Assembly: GCA_021798095.1 (NCBI GenBank)
Contig: JAJZYL010000068.1
Coordinates: forward strand, 1 to 6,699
Direction: 5' to 3'
Length of the DNA: 6,699 nucleotides
DNA from: an archaeon
GTDB lineage: Archaea; Thermoproteota; Nitrososphaeria; Conexivisphaerales; UBA164
Shown here in pieces: positions 5,988-6,699 of this stretch. The notes beneath the pieces are model-generated. The model worked only from the letters and a program-made list of their open reading frames with translations, was not told where the DNA came from and did no database searches. Position 1 is the stretch's first letter, and each line of letters starts with the position of its first letter. The translations under genes were made by a program, and so were the position numbers.

Positions 5988-6677
5988 TCAGCCTGAATTC
6001 TGTGTATATGTGTTTAACCTTTCGTTTATTTTCCTGACCAGAAGGTCATAAATGGCCCTGTGAGGCTGCTTGTACCAGCTTTGAGACTCTGACAATGGCC
6101 TGAGTTCGCTCAGGTTCTTCAGGCTCATCTGCAGATGGTTCAGGATCCCGCCGCTTTCATAGCCGACCCCTGTAAACAGATTGCTCTGTCTTTCCGACCA
6201 GTCCCCGGGCTGGTCCAACCCAGGATAGTAATCTCCAGCCATTCCGCTGACCACTTCGTAAGGGGCTATTGATTTCAGCAGCAGGCCCGGTTCGTTGCCT
6301 CCCTTATCCACACCGTACAGCGGCATATCATAGCCGTTTCCGGAGAGGGCGGTCAGGTTCTCGATAGCGAAGGCATAGCATTCGATGTCCCTCCCCTTCA
6401 GGAAATCAATGATCTTTAGCAGGCCCGGTTTTGAAATAAACCCGTACAGCACCATCATGTCCACAGTGCACCCGGCCTTCTCGCACTCCTCCAGAAAATA
6501 ACCGAGAGCTGCCAAGGAGGTCTTTCCGCTCGCCTCAGTATCAGGCTTGAAGAGGGTCACATGGCCAGTCGGGAGCGATTTAAGGTCGCTGTATATTATC
6601 TCCAATTCATTATAAACGTGGGCCTGATAGGACCTCTTGACGTACTTTGGTCTCATCGAGACCCTCGATATTTCCAT
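5988..6677 (-). CDS. Conserved-looking protein of unknown function (frame open to window edge)
   Basis: At least 229 residues if ATG 6675-6677 is the start; the frame continues upstream as ITREKRD to the window end, so the true start may lie outside. GGAG and GAGG runs just upstream of this ATG could be ribosome binding sites, and a second ATG (residue 8) is also possible. Notable segments are LFKPDTEASGKTSLAALGYFLEE (43-65), VDMMVLYGFISKPGLLKIIDFLKGRDIECYAFAIENLTALSGNGYDMPLYGVDK (about 72-125) and YYPGLDQPGDWSERQSNLFTGVGYE (about 150-174). The middle reads as alternating strands and helices, so a Rossmann-like alpha/beta fold is plausible. There are no membrane spans, signal peptide or zinc sites. 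I do not recognise the family, and its convergent position gives no operon clue. Confidence 0.75.
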   Translation of the reverse strand: MEISRVSMRPKYVKRSYQAHVYNELEIIYSDLKSLPTGHVTLFKPDTEASGKTSLAALGYFLEECEKAGCTVDMMVLYGFISKPGLLKIIDFLKGRDIECYAFAIENLTALSGNGYDMPLYGVDKGGNEPGLLLKSIAPYEVVSGMAGDYYPGLDQPGDWSERQSNLFTGVGYESGGILNHLQMSLKNLSELRPLSESQSWYKQPHRAIYDLLVRKINERLNTYTQNSG

Positions 6678-6699
6678 ATCCCTCTTCTCCCTGGTGATA

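Noticed and set aside
5987..5997. TTCAG-C-CTGAA as a terminator between the converging genes
   Set aside because: A one-base centre cannot form a hairpin loop and no T-run follows; it is at most a short symmetric site overlapping the end of the minus-strand gene.

Overview
The window looks archaeal, and probably belongs to the Thermoplasmata. It has a NurA-family nuclease next to a HerA-type ATPase, a DUF373 membrane protein (an archaeal family), an archaeal-type cis-prenyltransferase, TATA-like boxes about 25 bases before expected transcript starts, and short or absent leaders. The lineage is inferred from gene content and not proven.

Layout. Bases 1-2867 (minus strand) hold a compact operon read leftwards: nurA-like nuclease, herA-like hexameric ATPase, then a TPR protein cut by the window edge. 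Gaps are 3 and 23 bases. Bases 2868-3030 are the control region, shared with a divergent small winged-helix protein on the plus strand (3031-3429). Two copies of a 17-bp palindrome, TTGCTCAAnTTGAGCAA (one perfect, one with a single mismatch), lie 48 bp apart there. The winged-helix protein may therefore regulate itself and the nuclease/ATPase operon.

Bases 3430-4017 carry no intact gene. The minus strand holds a decayed tnpB (IS200/IS605-type) C-terminal remnant. It keeps the CxxC...CxxC zinc ribbon and the last RuvC aspartate but has several stops and a frameshift. Near its 3' end is a compact three-way-junction fold (3486-3532), placed where a TnpB guide RNA scaffold would lie. The rest is an AT-rich promoter zone for the next gene.

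Bases 4018-5969 (plus strand) are a two-gene operon: a DUF373 six-span membrane protein and a cis-prenyltransferase (UppS family), 11 bases apart. This suggests a link to polyprenyl-phosphate lipid carrier metabolism. A convergent minus-strand gene (5988 to the right edge) encodes a conserved-looking protein I cannot name; its frame stays open to the window end.

The most interesting points are the divergent two-operator control region in front of a NurA-HerA-TPR cluster, and the structured RNA-like relic within the tnpB remnant.
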